A stretch of DNA of 64,000 nt from Pseudoalteromonas shioyasakiensis (lineage in GTDB: Bacteria; Pseudomonadota; Gammaproteobacteria; Enterobacterales; Alteromonadaceae): positions 558,001 through 622,000 of the forward strand of contig NZ_JANIGL010000002.1 of NCBI RefSeq assembly GCF_024518675.1. Direction: 5' to 3'. Shown in pieces: positions 47,196 through 58,939 of this stretch (the first letter of the stretch is position 1; the number at the start of each line of letters is the position of its first letter). Made by a program: the position numbers and the translations under genes. The notes under the pieces were generated by a model, which saw only the letters and a list, made by a program, of their open reading frames with translations, made no database searches and had not been told where the DNA came from.

Positions 47196-47813
47196 TCAGA
47201 AAGCAATTTTCGGCCAGGGTTCACCCTTTTCATCAATATACAACTCAATGCATACATAGCCAGCGTAAGGGATTGAAAACACATTATGGCTAATAGTTGA
47301 TTCACGCGGGAGCTGACAAACAAATGCTAATATTTGTTTAATAACGCCAGCATGGGTTATGACTAAATGCGCACCTGCATTTTGTGTCGTTATTGTCGCT
47401 AACAATTGCCGCCACCAATTTTCAACTCGAGAATAAAATTCACTCATTGACTCACCATTGGGTGGCGTTGATTGCCAAGGAGTTTGCCAGAAATCACCAA
47501 TCGTTGGTGAGCAAGTTTGTTGCCAAAGTGCTTCATAGCTTTGCCCATCCCAATCGCCAAAATCATACTCTGCAATCGCTGCTTCAATACTAAGTGGTAA
47601 CTGTCGAGTTTTTGCAAGTGCTTGAGCAAAATGCTGGCAACGCATTAAAGGAGAGCTAGTTATCGCTGTAATATCACCAAGCTGAGACACAGTATCTTGT
47701 AGCTGTTGATAGCCTTGTTTAGTTAATAAAAAATCACTCTGCCCAGCCAGAACATTTTTTTGTTCCAGCTCGCCATGGCGCAATAGATAAATCTTAGTTG
47801 TAAATGGTTTCAT
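47196..47813 (-). CDS. cobC: Alpha-ribazole phosphatase-like histidine phosphatase
   Basis: A 205-residue histidine-phosphatase (phosphoglycerate-mutase-like) protein. The catalytic RHGE is at residues 12-15, with EYDFGDWDGQSYEAL as the second site and ITHAGVIKQILA carrying the second catalytic His. CobC removes the phosphate from alpha-ribazole-5'-phosphate in B12 assembly; the neighbouring cobT and cobS support this. It lies upstream of the riboswitch, on the same strand, so it is probably not under the same leader. Other sugar-phosphate substrates are possible. Confidence 0.8.
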   Translation of the reverse strand: MKPFTTKIYLLRHGELEQKNVLAGQSDFLLTKQGYQQLQDTVSQLGDITAITSSPLMRCQHFAQALAKTRQLPLSIEAAIAEYDFGDWDGQSYEALWQQTCSPTIGDFWQTPWQSTPPNGESMSEFYSRVENWWRQLLATITTQNAGAHLVITHAGVIKQILAFVCQLPRESTISHNVFSIPYAGYVCIELYIDEKGEPWPKIAF

Positions 47814-47836
47814 TAACCCTGGCTCTTAAAAGATAC

Positions 47837-47866
47837 AAAAAAAGCGCCAATGGGAAGGGCGCTTTT
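47837..47866. terminator. Terminator between nqrM and cobC
   Basis: AAAAAAAGCGCC and GGGCGCTTTTT arms with a short loop, placed about 18 bases beyond the nqrM stop on the minus strand. It ends the apbE-nqrM transcript just before cobC. Confidence 0.75.
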
Positions 47867-47884
47867 TACTCTAGTTTATCGAGA

Positions 47885-48097
47885 TTATAAAATTTGGTTT
47901 TCTTTCCAAACTTGCTCTTTTTCCATGCGCTTTTTACGCTTGTCACATGGGTCGTCACAATCACAAGCTTTATCAATACCTACTGAGCCTAGGCCACCAC
48001 AGCTGCTCGCCATAGATTTTTTCTGCATAATAATGCCAATGGCCATTGCTGCGACAATTAAAATAAGTAAACCAAAAGTAAGAAGAAAAAGTGACAT
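47885..48097 (-). CDS. nqrM: Na+-NQR maturation factor NqrM
   Basis: A 70-residue membrane-anchored protein of the NqrM (DUF539) family, required for assembly of the Na+-translocating NADH:quinone reductase, probably for delivering iron to the NqrD/NqrE site. One N-terminal helix (residues 2-23) is followed by a Cys motif with Cys33, Cys45, Cys47 and Cys51 (SSCGG, ACDCDDPC) and a basic tail. It lies 84 bases beyond apbE on the same strand, completing the nqr cluster. Confidence 0.92.
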   Translation of the reverse strand: MSLFLLTFGLLILIVAAMAIGIIMQKKSMASSCGGLGSVGIDKACDCDDPCDKRKKRMEKEQVWKENQIL

Positions 48098-48181
48098 TGC
48101 TTAGCCCCTATTGTTCAGCAATTAAAAAGTGCTTGATGCTAACCATCAAGCTGTGTGTATTATAAACCGCTTTGTGCTCTG

Positions 48182-49213
48182 CTACAAATAGGGTTTAAAT
48201 GCTGGGCTCGAATAAGTCACTAAACCATCCTTCGATTTAGCTATTAGATAGACCGCTAAGTCATTTTTTTCTGCATAGGCTTGAGCTTTTTCCATACCCA
48301 TTACAGTCAAAGCAGTAGCAAGGCCATCTGCGGTCATGGCTGACGGGTGTAATACGGTTACTGATACTAGATCATGGCGACTCGGCATACCGGTGACTGG
48401 ATCAATCAAATGGCTGTAAGTCACACCATCCATTTCATAAAATATACGGTAATCACCCGATGTTGCCATGCCATTGTTACCAGGCGCTAAAATATGGTGT
48501 ACTTTGCGTGTGCCTGGCTCTGCATCAGGTTGCTCAATCGCTATGCGCCAATCCTGTTCGTTAGGCTTTTTACCTGAGATACGTAGCTCACCGCCGATCT
48601 CGACCATATAATTTGTTAAACCGTGGCTTTCTAATAGCTCTGCAACTTTATCTATACCATAGCCTTTTGCAGTGGCAGAAAACGAAAGCTCTAAGCCGTC
48701 AACCGTTTTTGCTAAGCCTTGCTCTGTCAGTTTTAATTTATCAACACCAATTTTAGCAATCATATTAGCTAATGCGTCATCGGATGGACGCTTAGTTGGT
48801 TTTTTATCAGGACCAAAACCCCATAAATCAATCAAAGGTCCCATTGTCACATCAAGGGTTTTAGTTGACTCCCCTAGGCGAATTGATTCGCTCACCACCG
48901 CTCTAAAGTCACTACTAATTGGCATGACTTCACCAGCAGCTAAGCGGTTAAATTGATTAATCTCAGACTCTTTAATATAAGTCGACATTGATAAGTTAAT
49001 GCCTTTTAACAGCTCTGTGATTTCTGGCAGTAAATTAAGTGTGTCGAGTTTTTCTTGCTGGGCAAATACTTTGATGTGATAAGTCGTACCCATGGTTTTA
49101 CCTTCAAGATAAAGCTCTTGCGGTTCATCACTTTGACCACAGCCCGTTATGAGTAAAGTGAAGGTAAGAATAAATAAGGCAATTAATGCCTGCGGGTGAA
49201 AAACTCTATTCAT
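48182..49213 (-). CDS. apbE: FAD:protein FMN transferase, lipoprotein
   Basis: A 343-residue ApbE, which transfers FMN from FAD to Thr of NqrB and NqrC. A lipoprotein signal (LLITGC, Cys25 after cleavage) anchors it at the membrane facing the periplasm. Family features: GKTMGTTYHIKV, LSMSTYIKESEINQFN, FSATAKGYGIDKVAE, YMVEIGGELR and TSGDYRIFY. It follows nqrF after a terminator hairpin and precedes nqrM. The two targets with SGAT motifs are encoded in the operon just upstream. Confidence 0.95.
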   Translation of the reverse strand: MNRVFHPQALIALFILTFTLLITGCGQSDEPQELYLEGKTMGTTYHIKVFAQQEKLDTLNLLPEITELLKGINLSMSTYIKESEINQFNRLAAGEVMPISSDFRAVVSESIRLGESTKTLDVTMGPLIDLWGFGPDKKPTKRPSDDALANMIAKIGVDKLKLTEQGLAKTVDGLELSFSATAKGYGIDKVAELLESHGLTNYMVEIGGELRISGKKPNEQDWRIAIEQPDAEPGTRKVHHILAPGNNGMATSGDYRIFYEMDGVTYSHLIDPVTGMPSRHDLVSVTVLHPSAMTADGLATALTVMGMEKAQAYAEKNDLAVYLIAKSKDGLVTYSSPAFKPYL

Positions 49214-49239
49214 GGCAGCCTACTTTAAATTTGATATAA

Positions 49240-49273
49240 AAAAGCCTCGTAACAAGCATTGCTACGAGGCTGA
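49240..49273 (-). terminator. Terminator after nqrF
   Basis: Perfect arms AGCCTCGTA and TACGAGGCT, followed on the minus strand by TTTTTTAT, 37 bases beyond the nqrF stop. It separates nqrABCDEF from apbE-nqrM, probably with some read-through. Confidence 0.85.
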
Positions 49274-49309
49274 TATTCTAACCAAAACTAAACTGTTTTG
49301 GTATCAGTG

Positions 49310-50539
49310 TTAGCCACCGAAATCATCTAGTAAGATATTTTCGTCTTCAACACCTAAGTCTTTCAACATTGTGATAACAGCAGCGTTCATCATTGGAGGA
49401 CCACACATGTAGAACTCACAATCTTCCGGCGCTTCGTGATCTTTAAGATAGTTCTCAAATAACACGTTATGGATAAAGCCAGTGTAGCCTTCCCAGTTAT
49501 CTTCAGGTTGTGGATCTGAAAGTGCTGTATGCCATACGAAGTTTGAGTTTTCAGCCGCTAAGCCGTCAAAATCTTCTACGTAGAACATTTCACGTTTAGA
49601 ACGTGCACCATACCAGAAGCTCATCTTACGCTTAGAGTTCAAACGTTTAAGTTGGTCAAAGATATGTGAACGCATTGGCGCCATACCAGCACCACCACCT
49701 ACGAATACCATTTCAGCATCAGTTTCTTTTGCGAAGAACTCACCGAATGGACCAGAGATAGTCACTTTATCACCTTCTTTAAGTGACCAAATGTACGATG
49801 ACATTTTACCACAAGGTAAGCTTAAATCTCTTGGCGGCGGCGTAGCGATACGCACGTTAAGCATGATGATGCCTTCTTCTTCCGGGTAGTTAGCCATTGA
49901 GTAAGCACGAATTGTTTCTTCGTCTACTTTTGACTCTAGGTCGAAGAAACCAAAATGGTTCCAATCGCCACGGTACTCTTCAGGTACATCGAAATCAGCG
50001 TATTTAACGTGGTGCGCAGGGGCTTCAATTTGAATGTAACCACCGGCACGGAACGGTACTGATTCGCCATCAGGGATTTGTAGCTTAAGCTCTTTGATGA
50101 AGGTTGCTTTGTTATCGTTAGAGATAACTTCACAATCCCACTTCTTAACACCGAAAATTGACTCTTCAAGTTCAATTTCCATGTCATTTTTAACATTTAC
50201 CTGACACGCTAAACGGCAGCCTTCACGGGCTTCACCTTTAGAGATGTGATCAAGCTCTGTTGGTAAGATATCGCCGCCACCTTCTTTGATGTGTACACGA
50301 CACTGACCACAAGAGCCACCGCCACCACATGCAGATGATACGAAAATACCTGACTCAGATAGTGCACCTAATAGCTTACTACCTGCTGATGTTTTAATGG
50401 CTTTATCTGGATCGCCATTTACGCCGATGATGATGTCACCGCTTGCAACTAACTTAGATTTAGCACCAATGATGACTAAAACTAGTAGTACAACGATAGC
50501 GATGAAAACACCAACGCCTAAGAAAATCTCATAACTCAT
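49310..50539 (-). CDS. nqrF: Na+-NQR subunit F (NADH dehydrogenase subunit)
   Basis: A 409-residue subunit that takes electrons from NADH through FAD to a 2Fe-2S cluster. One N-terminal helix (residues 4-25), a ferredoxin domain with Cys71, Cys77, Cys80 and Cys112 ([11 protein letters not shown]), then an FNR-like domain with RAYSMANYP for [17 protein letters not shown] for NADH and the C-terminal CGPPMMN. Last gene of the nqr operon, 20 bases after nqrE. Length matches the family. Confidence 0.97.
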   Translation of the reverse strand: MSYEIFLGVGVFIAIVVLLVLVIIGAKSKLVASGDIIIGVNGDPDKAIKTSAGSKLLGALSESGIFVSSACGGGGSCGQCRVHIKEGGGDILPTELDHISKGEAREGCRLACQVNVKNDMEIELEESIFGVKKWDCEVISNDNKATFIKELKLQIPDGESVPFRAGGYIQIEAPAHHVKYADFDVPEEYRGDWNHFGFFDLESKVDEETIRAYSMANYPEEEGIIMLNVRIATPPPRDLSLPCGKMSSYIWSLKEGDKVTISGPFGEFFAKETDAEMVFVGGGAGMAPMRSHIFDQLKRLNSKRKMSFWYGARSKREMFYVEDFDGLAAENSNFVWHTALSDPQPEDNWEGYTGFIHNVLFENYLKDHEAPEDCEFYMCGPPMMNAAVITMLKDLGVEDENILLDDFGG

Positions 50540-50558
50540 GATTTATCCTCGCTACCTA

Positions 50559-51167
50559 TTAAAGTGAAATACCAGAGAATGACATAAAGCCAAGACCCAT
50601 TAAACCAACAGTGATGAAGGTAATACCTAAACCACGCAGGCCGTCTGGCACGTCTGAATATTTCATTTTTTCACGAATACCAGCAAGTAATGTAATTGCT
50701 AGCGCCCAACCTACACCAGAACCGATACCATAAACAACAGACTCGCCGAAGTTATAGTTACGCTCTACCATGAAAGATACCGCACCAAAGATTGCACAGT
50801 TAACTGTGATCAATGGTAGGAAGATACCTAACGCGTTATATAGTGCAGGGAAGAACTTATCTAATGCCATTTCAAGAATTTGTACTAGTGCTGCAATAAC
50901 ACCGATGAAAGTCAAGAAACGTAAGAAGCTAAGGTCTGCTTCAGGGTAGCCAAGCCACTCAAGTGCACCCGGTGCAAGAACCGCATGATAAACCAAGTTG
51001 TTAACTGGTACTGAGATACCCAATACCACAATAACTGCCACACCTAGGCCGATAGACGTTGTTACTTTCTTTGATACTGCAAGGAAAGTACACATACCTA
51101 GGAAGAAGGCTAGCGCTAAGTTTTCAATGAAAACCGCTTTTACGAATAAACTAATATAATGTTCCAT
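50559..51167 (-). CDS. nqrE: Na+-NQR subunit E
   Basis: A 202-residue integral membrane subunit with six helices, homologous to NqrD and RnfA. Conserved segments are [20 protein letters not shown], with the Cys that helps bind the iron centre in the membrane, [14 protein letters not shown] with the second Cys, and [15 protein letters not shown]. Eleven bases after nqrD. It forms the Na+ and electron path with NqrD. Confidence 0.97.
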   Translation of the reverse strand: MEHYISLFVKAVFIENLALAFFLGMCTFLAVSKKVTTSIGLGVAVIVVLGISVPVNNLVYHAVLAPGALEWLGYPEADLSFLRFLTFIGVIAALVQILEMALDKFFPALYNALGIFLPLITVNCAIFGAVSFMVERNYNFGESVVYGIGSGVGWALAITLLAGIREKMKYSDVPDGLRGLGITFITVGLMGLGFMSFSGISL

Positions 51168-51177
51168 TGTCTGCCCC

Positions 51178-51810
51178 TTACCCTTTCGCTTCTACTTGGT
51201 CTTTCTTATAAGTACGAAGTACCCAAATGAATAAACCAATGATGAAGAAAGCACTAGGTGGTAAAATCAATAGACCCATAGGTTGGTACCAACCACCATC
51301 TTGTACGAGAGGGATAATGTCAGCGCCAAACAAAGTACCTTTACCAAATAGCTCACGAATAAAGCCAACAGTCAGTAACACTACAGAGTAACCAAGACCA
51401 TTACCGATGCCATCAAGGAATGACATGATAGGTGGTGATTTCATTGCGTATGCTTCTGCACGACCCATTACGATACAGTTAGTAATAATTAGACCAACAA
51501 ATACCGATAACTCTTTTGCCGTAGCATAAGAGAAAGCTTGTAGTACTTGGTCAACAACGATTACCAATGATGCAATAATAGTCATTTGCACGATGATACG
51601 AACAGATGACGGGATCTGGTTACGGATCATAGAGATAAATAAGCTTGAAAACGCCGTTACCAATGTCAATGCGATTGACATGATTAACGCATTTTTTAAG
51701 CTAGACGTTACCGCAAGCGCAGAACAAACACCTAGTACTTGTAGCGCGATTGGGTTATTTGCGAATACCGGTCCAAATAGAACCGACTTCATTTCTTTAG
51801 TATCAGCCAT
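51178..51810 (-). CDS. nqrD: Na+-NQR subunit D
   Basis: A 210-residue membrane subunit with six helices, the inverted partner of Nqr[21 protein letters not shown] contains one membrane Cys, and [17 protein letters not shown] the other; together with those in NqrE they ligate the iron centre. It shares one base with the nqrC stop region (start at 51810), and nqrE follows 11 bases later. Confidence 0.97.
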   Translation of the reverse strand: MADTKEMKSVLFGPVFANNPIALQVLGVCSALAVTSSLKNALIMSIALTLVTAFSSLFISMIRNQIPSSVRIIVQMTIIASLVIVVDQVLQAFSYATAKELSVFVGLIITNCIVMGRAEAYAMKSPPIMSFLDGIGNGLGYSVVLLTVGFIRELFGKGTLFGADIIPLVQDGGWYQPMGLLILPPSAFFIIGLFIWVLRTYKKDQVEAKG

Positions 51811-52559
51811 TATTTCAACGCTCCTTCACGTACTCTCGCAAGGAAAGGACCAAAGCCGTTTTCGCCAGTCCAAAAATCAACTGCATGATCAACACCGTTA
51901 GACGTTAAAGTTGCACCTGATAAGCCATCGATTTGATGCTCATTCTTAGCGCCACTTTTTACAATGTTGATTGGTAACTCTTTACCACTCCAACTTGCAG
52001 TCCACTGTGGGTTTTGAATTTCGCCACCCAAGCCTGGTGTTTCATTGTGCTTATAAAAGTTAATATCTTTAACCGTTTCGCCATCGCTTTCAAGCGCTAA
52101 GAAACCATACATTACACCCCAAAGGCCGTAACCTTGGATTGGTAAAATGATAGCATCTGTAGAACCGTCTGCTTTTTTAGAAATGTAAACTGGCGACTCT
52201 TTAGTCATACGCTGAATGCCGGCGATATCTTTGATACCCTGTTCTTTCAGTGCAACACTAATTTTTTGGTCGAATTTACTTTTCTCAAAGTCAAAGCTAT
52301 TAGGGTCAGTTTCAACAAACTCACCTGTGCTCATGTCAACAACACGTGCTTCGATTTTTGCGTTAAACGTATCAGAGATATTTTCAACTGCGTCAATACC
52401 TGCCGCTGCTAAGATATTTTTTTGAATATCTTGCGTTTTGTTAGCTTGCTGTAATGGGCGAAGCTGAACTGAAGCAAACGATACGATGATTGCACACACT
52501 AAACATAGTGCTACAACAACGGTTAGCGTTTTGCCGATTGATTCGTTATTACTAGACAT
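51810..52559 (-). CDS. nqrC: Na+-NQR subunit C (covalent FMN)
   Basis: A 249-residue subunit with one N-terminal helix (residues 9-31) and a periplasmic FMN-binding domain. The flavinylation motif DGLSGATLT is at 211-219; Thr217 is the likely FMN acceptor, modified by Apb[15 protein letters not shown] and [11 protein letters not shown] are other family motifs. Its start overlaps the nqrB stop by eight bases. Confidence 0.97.
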   Translation of the reverse strand: MSSNNESIGKTLTVVVALCLVCAIIVSFASVQLRPLQQANKTQDIQKNILAAAGIDAVENISDTFNAKIEARVVDMSTGEFVETDPNSFDFEKSKFDQKISVALKEQGIKDIAGIQRMTKESPVYISKKADGSTDAIILPIQGYGLWGVMYGFLALESDGETVKDINFYKHNETPGLGGEIQNPQWTASWSGKELPINIVKSGAKNEHQIDGLSGATLTSNGVDHAVDFWTGENGFGPFLARVREGALK

Positions 52560-53754
52560 TACGTGCCAACCTCCGCTTGATATTAGCCTGCACTACAAAG
52601 TGATCGAATAATGGTGCAAATAAGTTAGCAAATAAGATTGCTAGCATCATACCCTCAGGGAATGCAGGGTTGACTACACGGATCATTACTACCATCACAC
52701 CAATTAGTGCGCCGTATGCGAATTTTGCTTTATCTGTAAATGCTGCAGACACAGGGTCTGTCGCCATAAAGAACATACCAAAAGCAAAACCACCAAGAAC
52801 TAAGTGCCAATGCCAAGGCATTGCAAATACTGGGTTAGTGTCAGAGCCAATTGCATTTAATAAGAATGCAGTAGCAACCATACCCAAGAACACACCTAGC
52901 ACGATACGCCAAGAGGCAATTCGCACGTAGATTAAGAATAAACCACCGATTAGGATAGCAAGCGTAGAAGTTTCACCAACTGAACCTTGAATGAAACCGT
53001 AAAACGCATCCCACCAAAGAGCCATGTTGCTGTAATCTAATGAACCAACAAACGCTTGACCTAGCATAGTTGCACCAGAGAATGAATCTACTGCTGTCCA
53101 TACTGTGTCACCTGAAATTTGTGCAGGGTATGCGAAGAATAAGAACGCACGGCCCGCTAATGCAGGGTTTAAGAAGTTACGGCCAGTACCACCAAAGATT
53201 TCTTTCGCGATTACTACACCAAACGTGATACCTAACGCTACTTGCCATAAAGGAATCGTTGCTGGAAGGATCAACGCAAATAACACTGACGTTACGAAGA
53301 AACCTTCGTTAACTTCATGCTTACGCACCGAAGCAAATAATACTTCCCAAAAACCACCCACAGCAAAGGTTACTGCGTAGATTGGTAAGAAGAAGCATGC
53401 CCCGTAAAACATTTTAGCGCCCCAGCCTGAGTTAGCGGTTAACTCACCACCAAATAACTGGAACAAACCAACTTGCCAAGAGTTTGCTAGTTCAAAACCT
53501 TGTGCTAGAGCACCCGCGGCCTGATGACCGATATTGAACATACCAAAAAACATGGCAGGGAACGTCGCCATCCACACTAAAATCATCATACGTTTTAGGT
53601 CGATGTTGTCACGAACGTGTGTCGCGCCTTTATTTACATAGCCCGGAGTATAAAAAATCGTTGCTGCTGCTTCATACAGTGCATACCACTTTTCATGTTT
53701 ACCACCGGCTTCAAAATGCGGCTCGATATCTTCTAGAAATTTCTTTAAACCCAT
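52552..53754 (-). CDS. nqrB: Na+-NQR subunit B (covalent FMN, riboflavin)
   Basis: A 400-residue membrane subunit with about ten helices, containing covalently bound FMN and noncovalent riboflavin and forming part of the quinone and Na+ path. The flavinylation motif is DSFSGATML with Thr229. Other conserved parts are [19 protein letters not shown] and [11 protein letters not shown]. Starts four bases after the nqrA stop. Confidence 0.97.
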   Translation of the reverse strand: MGLKKFLEDIEPHFEAGGKHEKWYALYEAAATIFYTPGYVNKGATHVRDNIDLKRMMILVWMATFPAMFFGMFNIGHQAAGALAQGFELANSWQVGLFQLFGGELTANSGWGAKMFYGACFFLPIYAVTFAVGGFWEVLFASVRKHEVNEGFFVTSVLFALILPATIPLWQVALGITFGVVIAKEIFGGTGRNFLNPALAGRAFLFFAYPAQISGDTVWTAVDSFSGATMLGQAFVGSLDYSNMALWWDAFYGFIQGSVGETSTLAILIGGLFLIYVRIASWRIVLGVFLGMVATAFLLNAIGSDTNPVFAMPWHWHLVLGGFAFGMFFMATDPVSAAFTDKAKFAYGALIGVMVVMIRVVNPAFPEGMMLAILFANLFAPLFDHFVVQANIKRRLARNV

Positions 53755-53758
53755 CTCT

Positions 53759-55433
<1,675 letters not shown>

Positions 55434-55457
55434 AAAAAGTCGCCGTAGCGACTTTTT
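55434..55457 (-). terminator. Terminator of fabV
   Basis: AAAAAGTCGC and GCGACTTTTT arms with a four-base loop, 17 bases past the fabV stop, followed by a T run on the minus strand. Confidence 0.85.
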
Positions 55458-55473
55458 CAATTAACAAACAGAA

Positions 55474-56667
55474 TTAGTCAATCATGTTTGCAATGTCTGC
55501 AACAGGTTCTACATCTTGTTCGTAATCTACGCTGTCGATACCAAAACCAAACAAACGTAAAAACTCATTGTGATAGCCTACATAATCAGTGAGTTCATCA
55601 ATTGTTTCTGTGGTTACGCTATCCCACACAGTTTGAATACGCGCTTGAACATCATCTTCCAACTCTTTGTAGTTTTGGAATAAATGGCCGCCGTCATCAA
55701 AACGTGGTGAATCACCATATAGATTCTCAGTAAATAAACTATGAATTTGCTCAATAGTACCTTCATAAGTACCATCGGCTTTCATTACTTTAAATAATGC
55801 TGAAATGTAAAGTGGCATAATAGGAATGGCTGAACTTGCTTGCGTAACAACCGCATTAAGTGACGATACATACGCTTCACCGTTAAGTGCTTTTGTTGAC
55901 TCTTTAATGGCTACGGTGGCACGGTCTAAGTCTTCTTTTGCTTTACCAATCGTTGCATGACCGTAAATTGGCCATGTTAGCTCTTTACCAATGTAAGTAT
56001 AAGCCGTGGTTTTGAAGTTATCAGCCAATACGTCAGCTTCTTTAAGGGCGTCAATCCACATTTCCCAATCTTCACCGCCCATTACTTTAATAGTATTGTC
56101 GATATCGTCTTGGTTTGCAGCTTCTACTGTTATTTCATCAATTTCACGCTTTGACGTATTAAGGTTTTTAGTCGTCACCGCATCGCCAATTGGCTTAAGT
56201 GTAGAAGAATATGTTTCACCAGTATTTGGATCAGTGCGACGAGGAGATGCAAGGCTATAAATAATTAAATCAACTTTGCCTAAGTCAGCTTTAATCGTAT
56301 CAATTGCTTTTTGCTTGATTTCGTTTGAAAACGCATCGCCATTGATATTTTTAGACCAAAGGCCAGCTTCATCAGCGGCATTTTGAAATGCAGCCGTGTT
56401 ATACCAACCCGCAGAACCTGTTTTACGTTCAGTGCCTTCTTTTTCAAAGAAAATACCTAAGGTTTTAGCACCACCACCAAATGCAGCAGTAATACGCGAT
56501 GCAAGGCCATAGCCTGTAGACGCACCAATAACTAGTACATTTTTAGGCGCATCTTTAAGTTCACCTTGCTGTTTTACATAGTTAATTTGTTCTTGCACGT
56601 GCTCTGCACAGCCTACTGGGTGGGCGTTAGTACAAATAAATCCGCGAATTTTAGGCTTAATGACCAT
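55474..56667 (-). CDS. fabV: Enoyl-[acyl-carrier-protein] reductase FabV
   Basis: A 397-residue FabV, which reduces trans-2-enoyl-ACP with NADH in the last step of each fatty-acid elongation round. It belongs to the larger SDR type with active site Tyr235-x8-Lys244 (TWPIYGHATIGKAK). NADH binding is by VIGASTGYGLASRI at about 47-60. The N-terminus MVIKPKIRGFICTNAHPVGC is typical. FabV enzymes are known to be little affected by triclosan compared with FabI. Monocistronic. Confidence 0.97.
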   Translation of the reverse strand: MVIKPKIRGFICTNAHPVGCAEHVQEQINYVKQQGELKDAPKNVLVIGASTGYGLASRITAAFGGGAKTLGIFFEKEGTERKTGSAGWYNTAAFQNAADEAGLWSKNINGDAFSNEIKQKAIDTIKADLGKVDLIIYSLASPRRTDPNTGETYSSTLKPIGDAVTTKNLNTSKREIDEITVEAANQDDIDNTIKVMGGEDWEMWIDALKEADVLADNFKTTAYTYIGKELTWPIYGHATIGKAKEDLDRATVAIKESTKALNGEAYVSSLNAVVTQASSAIPIMPLYISALFKVMKADGTYEGTIEQIHSLFTENLYGDSPRFDDGGHLFQNYKELEDDVQARIQTVWDSVTTETIDELTDYVGYHNEFLRLFGFGIDSVDYEQDVEPVADIANMID

Positions 56668-56767
56668 TGATCATCCTATATCTATCTCAATAAAAATTAG
56701 CGCTAGTTTAAAGGCTAATTGTAAAAATACAGGTCTGATCAGTATTTATAACTCTCAGACCTGGCCG

Positions 56768-57079
56768 TTAATCTAATTTAGAACCGCCCAAACAGGTTGG
56801 CGAATCGGCAACATTGCCTTCTTGCTCACTAAACTCCTCGGGGGTAAAAGTATGAATGGCCAACGCATGAATATGATTCGCCAACTCATCTTTTAATACT
56901 TCATTAATTTGACGATGACGTTGCAATAAGCGTTTGCCGCTAAATTCTTCACTAACGACAATAACTTTAAAATGTGAATCTTCACCACGGCTGTGCATGT
57001 GGCTTTCGTTAACGACGTTAAGGTGTTTACAAGCAATCGCTTCTGCAATTTTACTTTGTATTTGTTGCTGCATTGACAT
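56768..57079 (-). CDS. bolA: BolA family protein
   Basis: A 103-residue BolA-type protein, a small alpha/beta (class-II KH-like) protein that partners with monothiol glutaredoxins in iron-sulfur handling and affects morphology under stress. NESHMHSRGEDSHFKVIVVSEEF (split here) with its His residues, and the FxGK-type SGKRLLQRHRQINEVL, are the family core. The C-terminal tail DSPTCLGGSKLD matches longer BolA proteins of gammaproteobacteria. Single gene. Confidence 0.9.
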   Translation of the reverse strand: MSMQQQIQSKIAEAIACKHLNVVNESHMHSRGEDSHFKVIVVSEEFSGKRLLQRHRQINEVLKDELANHIHALAIHTFTPEEFSEQEGNVADSPTCLGGSKLD

Positions 57080-57148
57080 AAAAGGGCCGATTCATAACTA
57101 ATTCATTGTATTACTATAACAAGTTGCAAAGCGCCTTGGCTAACAAAA

Positions 57149-57745
57149 TTAGTGAGTTTGCTTTATATACCTAAACGTCAAACTAATACGCGGGTGAGCC
57201 AAGGTGGTTTGTTTTGCTATTGCATGCTGAAAATCTCGTTGGCTATGACCATGCATCACTAAACAACTACCACTGTGTAACTTAATTTCACTGACCTTAT
57301 TACTAGCTTTATGTTTTAACTTAAGTGCTCGCTCTGCACCGAGTGAAATACACACTATTGTGGGCTCTGCACCCAGCTCAATTTCGTCATCGCTATGCCA
57401 CCCCATGGTATCGTTGCCATCACGGTAGTAATTGACTAATAAAGAATTAAAAGGCTGCTGTAAATGGTGTTCCAAGCGTTGACGCATAGCCAATAATACC
57501 GAAGGCCATGGTTCAACTATTAATTTACTCTGCGAATAACCATACTCAATGTCATTATCACTGATAAAGCATTGCAACCGTGGAATAGGCCCTGTTCGGC
57601 CATACACTGTGGTGGTGGGTTGTTGCCAAGGTAAGTTTTGCTGTAAATGATAAAATAAATCGAGGCTTTTTTGCGCACTAAGCGCCCTTCTTTGATAAGA
57701 AAAGCCATTTGGTAACTGTTGGGGGTTGGCGTTTGGCCGTTGCAT
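57149..57745 (-). CDS. alkB: AlkB-type alpha-ketoglutarate-dependent dioxygenase
   Basis: A 198-residue Fe(II)/2-oxoglutarate dioxygenase of the AlkB family that repairs 1-methyladenine and 3-methylcytosine by oxidative demethylation. Iron ligands are His117 and Asp119 (WHSDDE) and His174 (DFQHAI); 2-oxoglutarate binds through NYYRDG and the RISLTFR motif (186-192). The layout is closest to the ALKBH2/3-like subgroup. It is divergent from rlmG with a 43-base gap. Not part of an ada operon here. Confidence 0.9.
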   Translation of the reverse strand: MQRPNANPQQLPNGFSYQRRALSAQKSLDLFYHLQQNLPWQQPTTTVYGRTGPIPRLQCFISDNDIEYGYSQSKLIVEPWPSVLLAMRQRLEHHLQQPFNSLLVNYYRDGNDTMGWHSDDEIELGAEPTIVCISLGAERALKLKHKASNKVSEIKLHSGSCLVMHGHSQRDFQHAIAKQTTLAHPRISLTFRYIKQTH

Positions 57746-57788
57746 GTTAGAATTTACCTATCATTTGATTACTGATCACTAAACTATT

Positions 57789-58937
57789 ATGACCACGCAA
57801 GCACAGCTCGGCGATACATCCTTTACTCTTGAACGTTTTCCGCTAGATCAAAAAAACCGCAGCCTACAAGCATGGGATTCTGCTGATCAGTACCTCGTTG
57901 ACTATGTTACTGAACATTACCCTGATTGTCGCTCATTGCTGATTTTTAATGACAGCTTTGGGGCTTTATCTTGTTATTTTAGTAAACAAGGGTTAACAGT
58001 TTGTTCAGTCAATGATTCTTATATTAGTCATCAAGCCGCAGCTTATAACTTAGCTGAGAACAAAATTGTCACAGCGAATTTTAGTCAACTGGACAGTTTA
58101 TCAGCGCTACCTGAAAACGTTGATTTAGTACTTATGAAGGTGCCACGTACGCTCGGGTTTATGCAATACCAACTATCAGAGCTCAGCGAAGTGTTAACGC
58201 CAGGTACACCCGTGATTGGCGCAGGTAAAACTAAAGATATTCACAATTCGACCATTAAAGCGTTTGAGCACTATATTGGTGAAACTAAAACCAGCTTAGC
58301 GGTTAAAAAATCACGTTTAATTATCAGCCAAGCGAAAGGCGGCTATAAAGCGGCTGATTTTCCTGTTAATTGGCCGCTGGAAGGCACTGATTTTACCATC
58401 AGTAATCATGCAAATGTGTTTTCTCGTGACTCGTTAGATATAGGTGCGCGGTTCTTTTTTAATTATTTACCACAAAGCAGTAAAGCAAAGCATATTATTG
58501 ATCTAGGCTGCGGCAATGGCGTTATTGGTTTAATGACATTGTCACATTGCCCTAATGCCCAAGTCACCTTTGTTGACGAGTCTTATATGGCAGTGGAGTC
58601 TGCACGATTAAATGTAGAACTCAATATGGAAGATAAATTTGAACAGTGTTCATTTATCGAAAACGACTGTTTAACCGGGTTTGAACGTGAAAGTGCTGAT
58701 ATCGTTTTGTGTAATCCGCCTTTTCACCAAGCTCAAGCTGTGACGGATCACATTGCTTGGCAAATGTTTAAACAAGCAAAAGATACCTTAAAAAATGGTG
58801 GCGAATTACGTATCATTGGCAATCGTCATCTGGACTATCATGACAAACTAAAACGCATGTTTGGCAATTGCAAATTACTTGGCTCAAATAAAAAGTTTGT
58901 CGTTTTAAGTGCAACTAAAAATAATGGAATGCTATAG
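57789..58937 (+). CDS. rlmG: 23S rRNA (guanine-1835-N2)-methyltransferase RlmG
   Basis: A 382-residue RlmG with a degenerate N-terminal methyltransferase-like domain (about 1-190) and an active C-terminal one. The SAM site is IDLGCGNGVIGLM and the catalytic NPPF is at 309-312 (CNPPFHQ). It methylates G1835 of 23S rRNA in E. coli. It starts a plus-strand run with the yajG-like, cyclophilin and ampG genes, the first two with gaps of two bases, so they are probably co-transcribed. Confidence 0.93.
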   Translation: MTTQAQLGDTSFTLERFPLDQKNRSLQAWDSADQYLVDYVTEHYPDCRSLLIFNDSFGALSCYFSKQGLTVCSVNDSYISHQAAAYNLAENKIVTANFSQLDSLSALPENVDLVLMKVPRTLGFMQYQLSELSEVLTPGTPVIGAGKTKDIHNSTIKAFEHYIGETKTSLAVKKSRLIISQAKGGYKAADFPVNWPLEGTDFTISNHANVFSRDSLDIGARFFFNYLPQSSKAKHIIDLGCGNGVIGLMTLSHCPNAQVTFVDESYMAVESARLNVELNMEDKFEQCSFIENDCLTGFERESADIVLCNPPFHQAQAVTDHIAWQMFKQAKDTLKNGGELRIIGNRHLDYHDKLKRMFGNCKLLGSNKKFVVLSATKNNGML

Positions 58938-58939
58938 CA

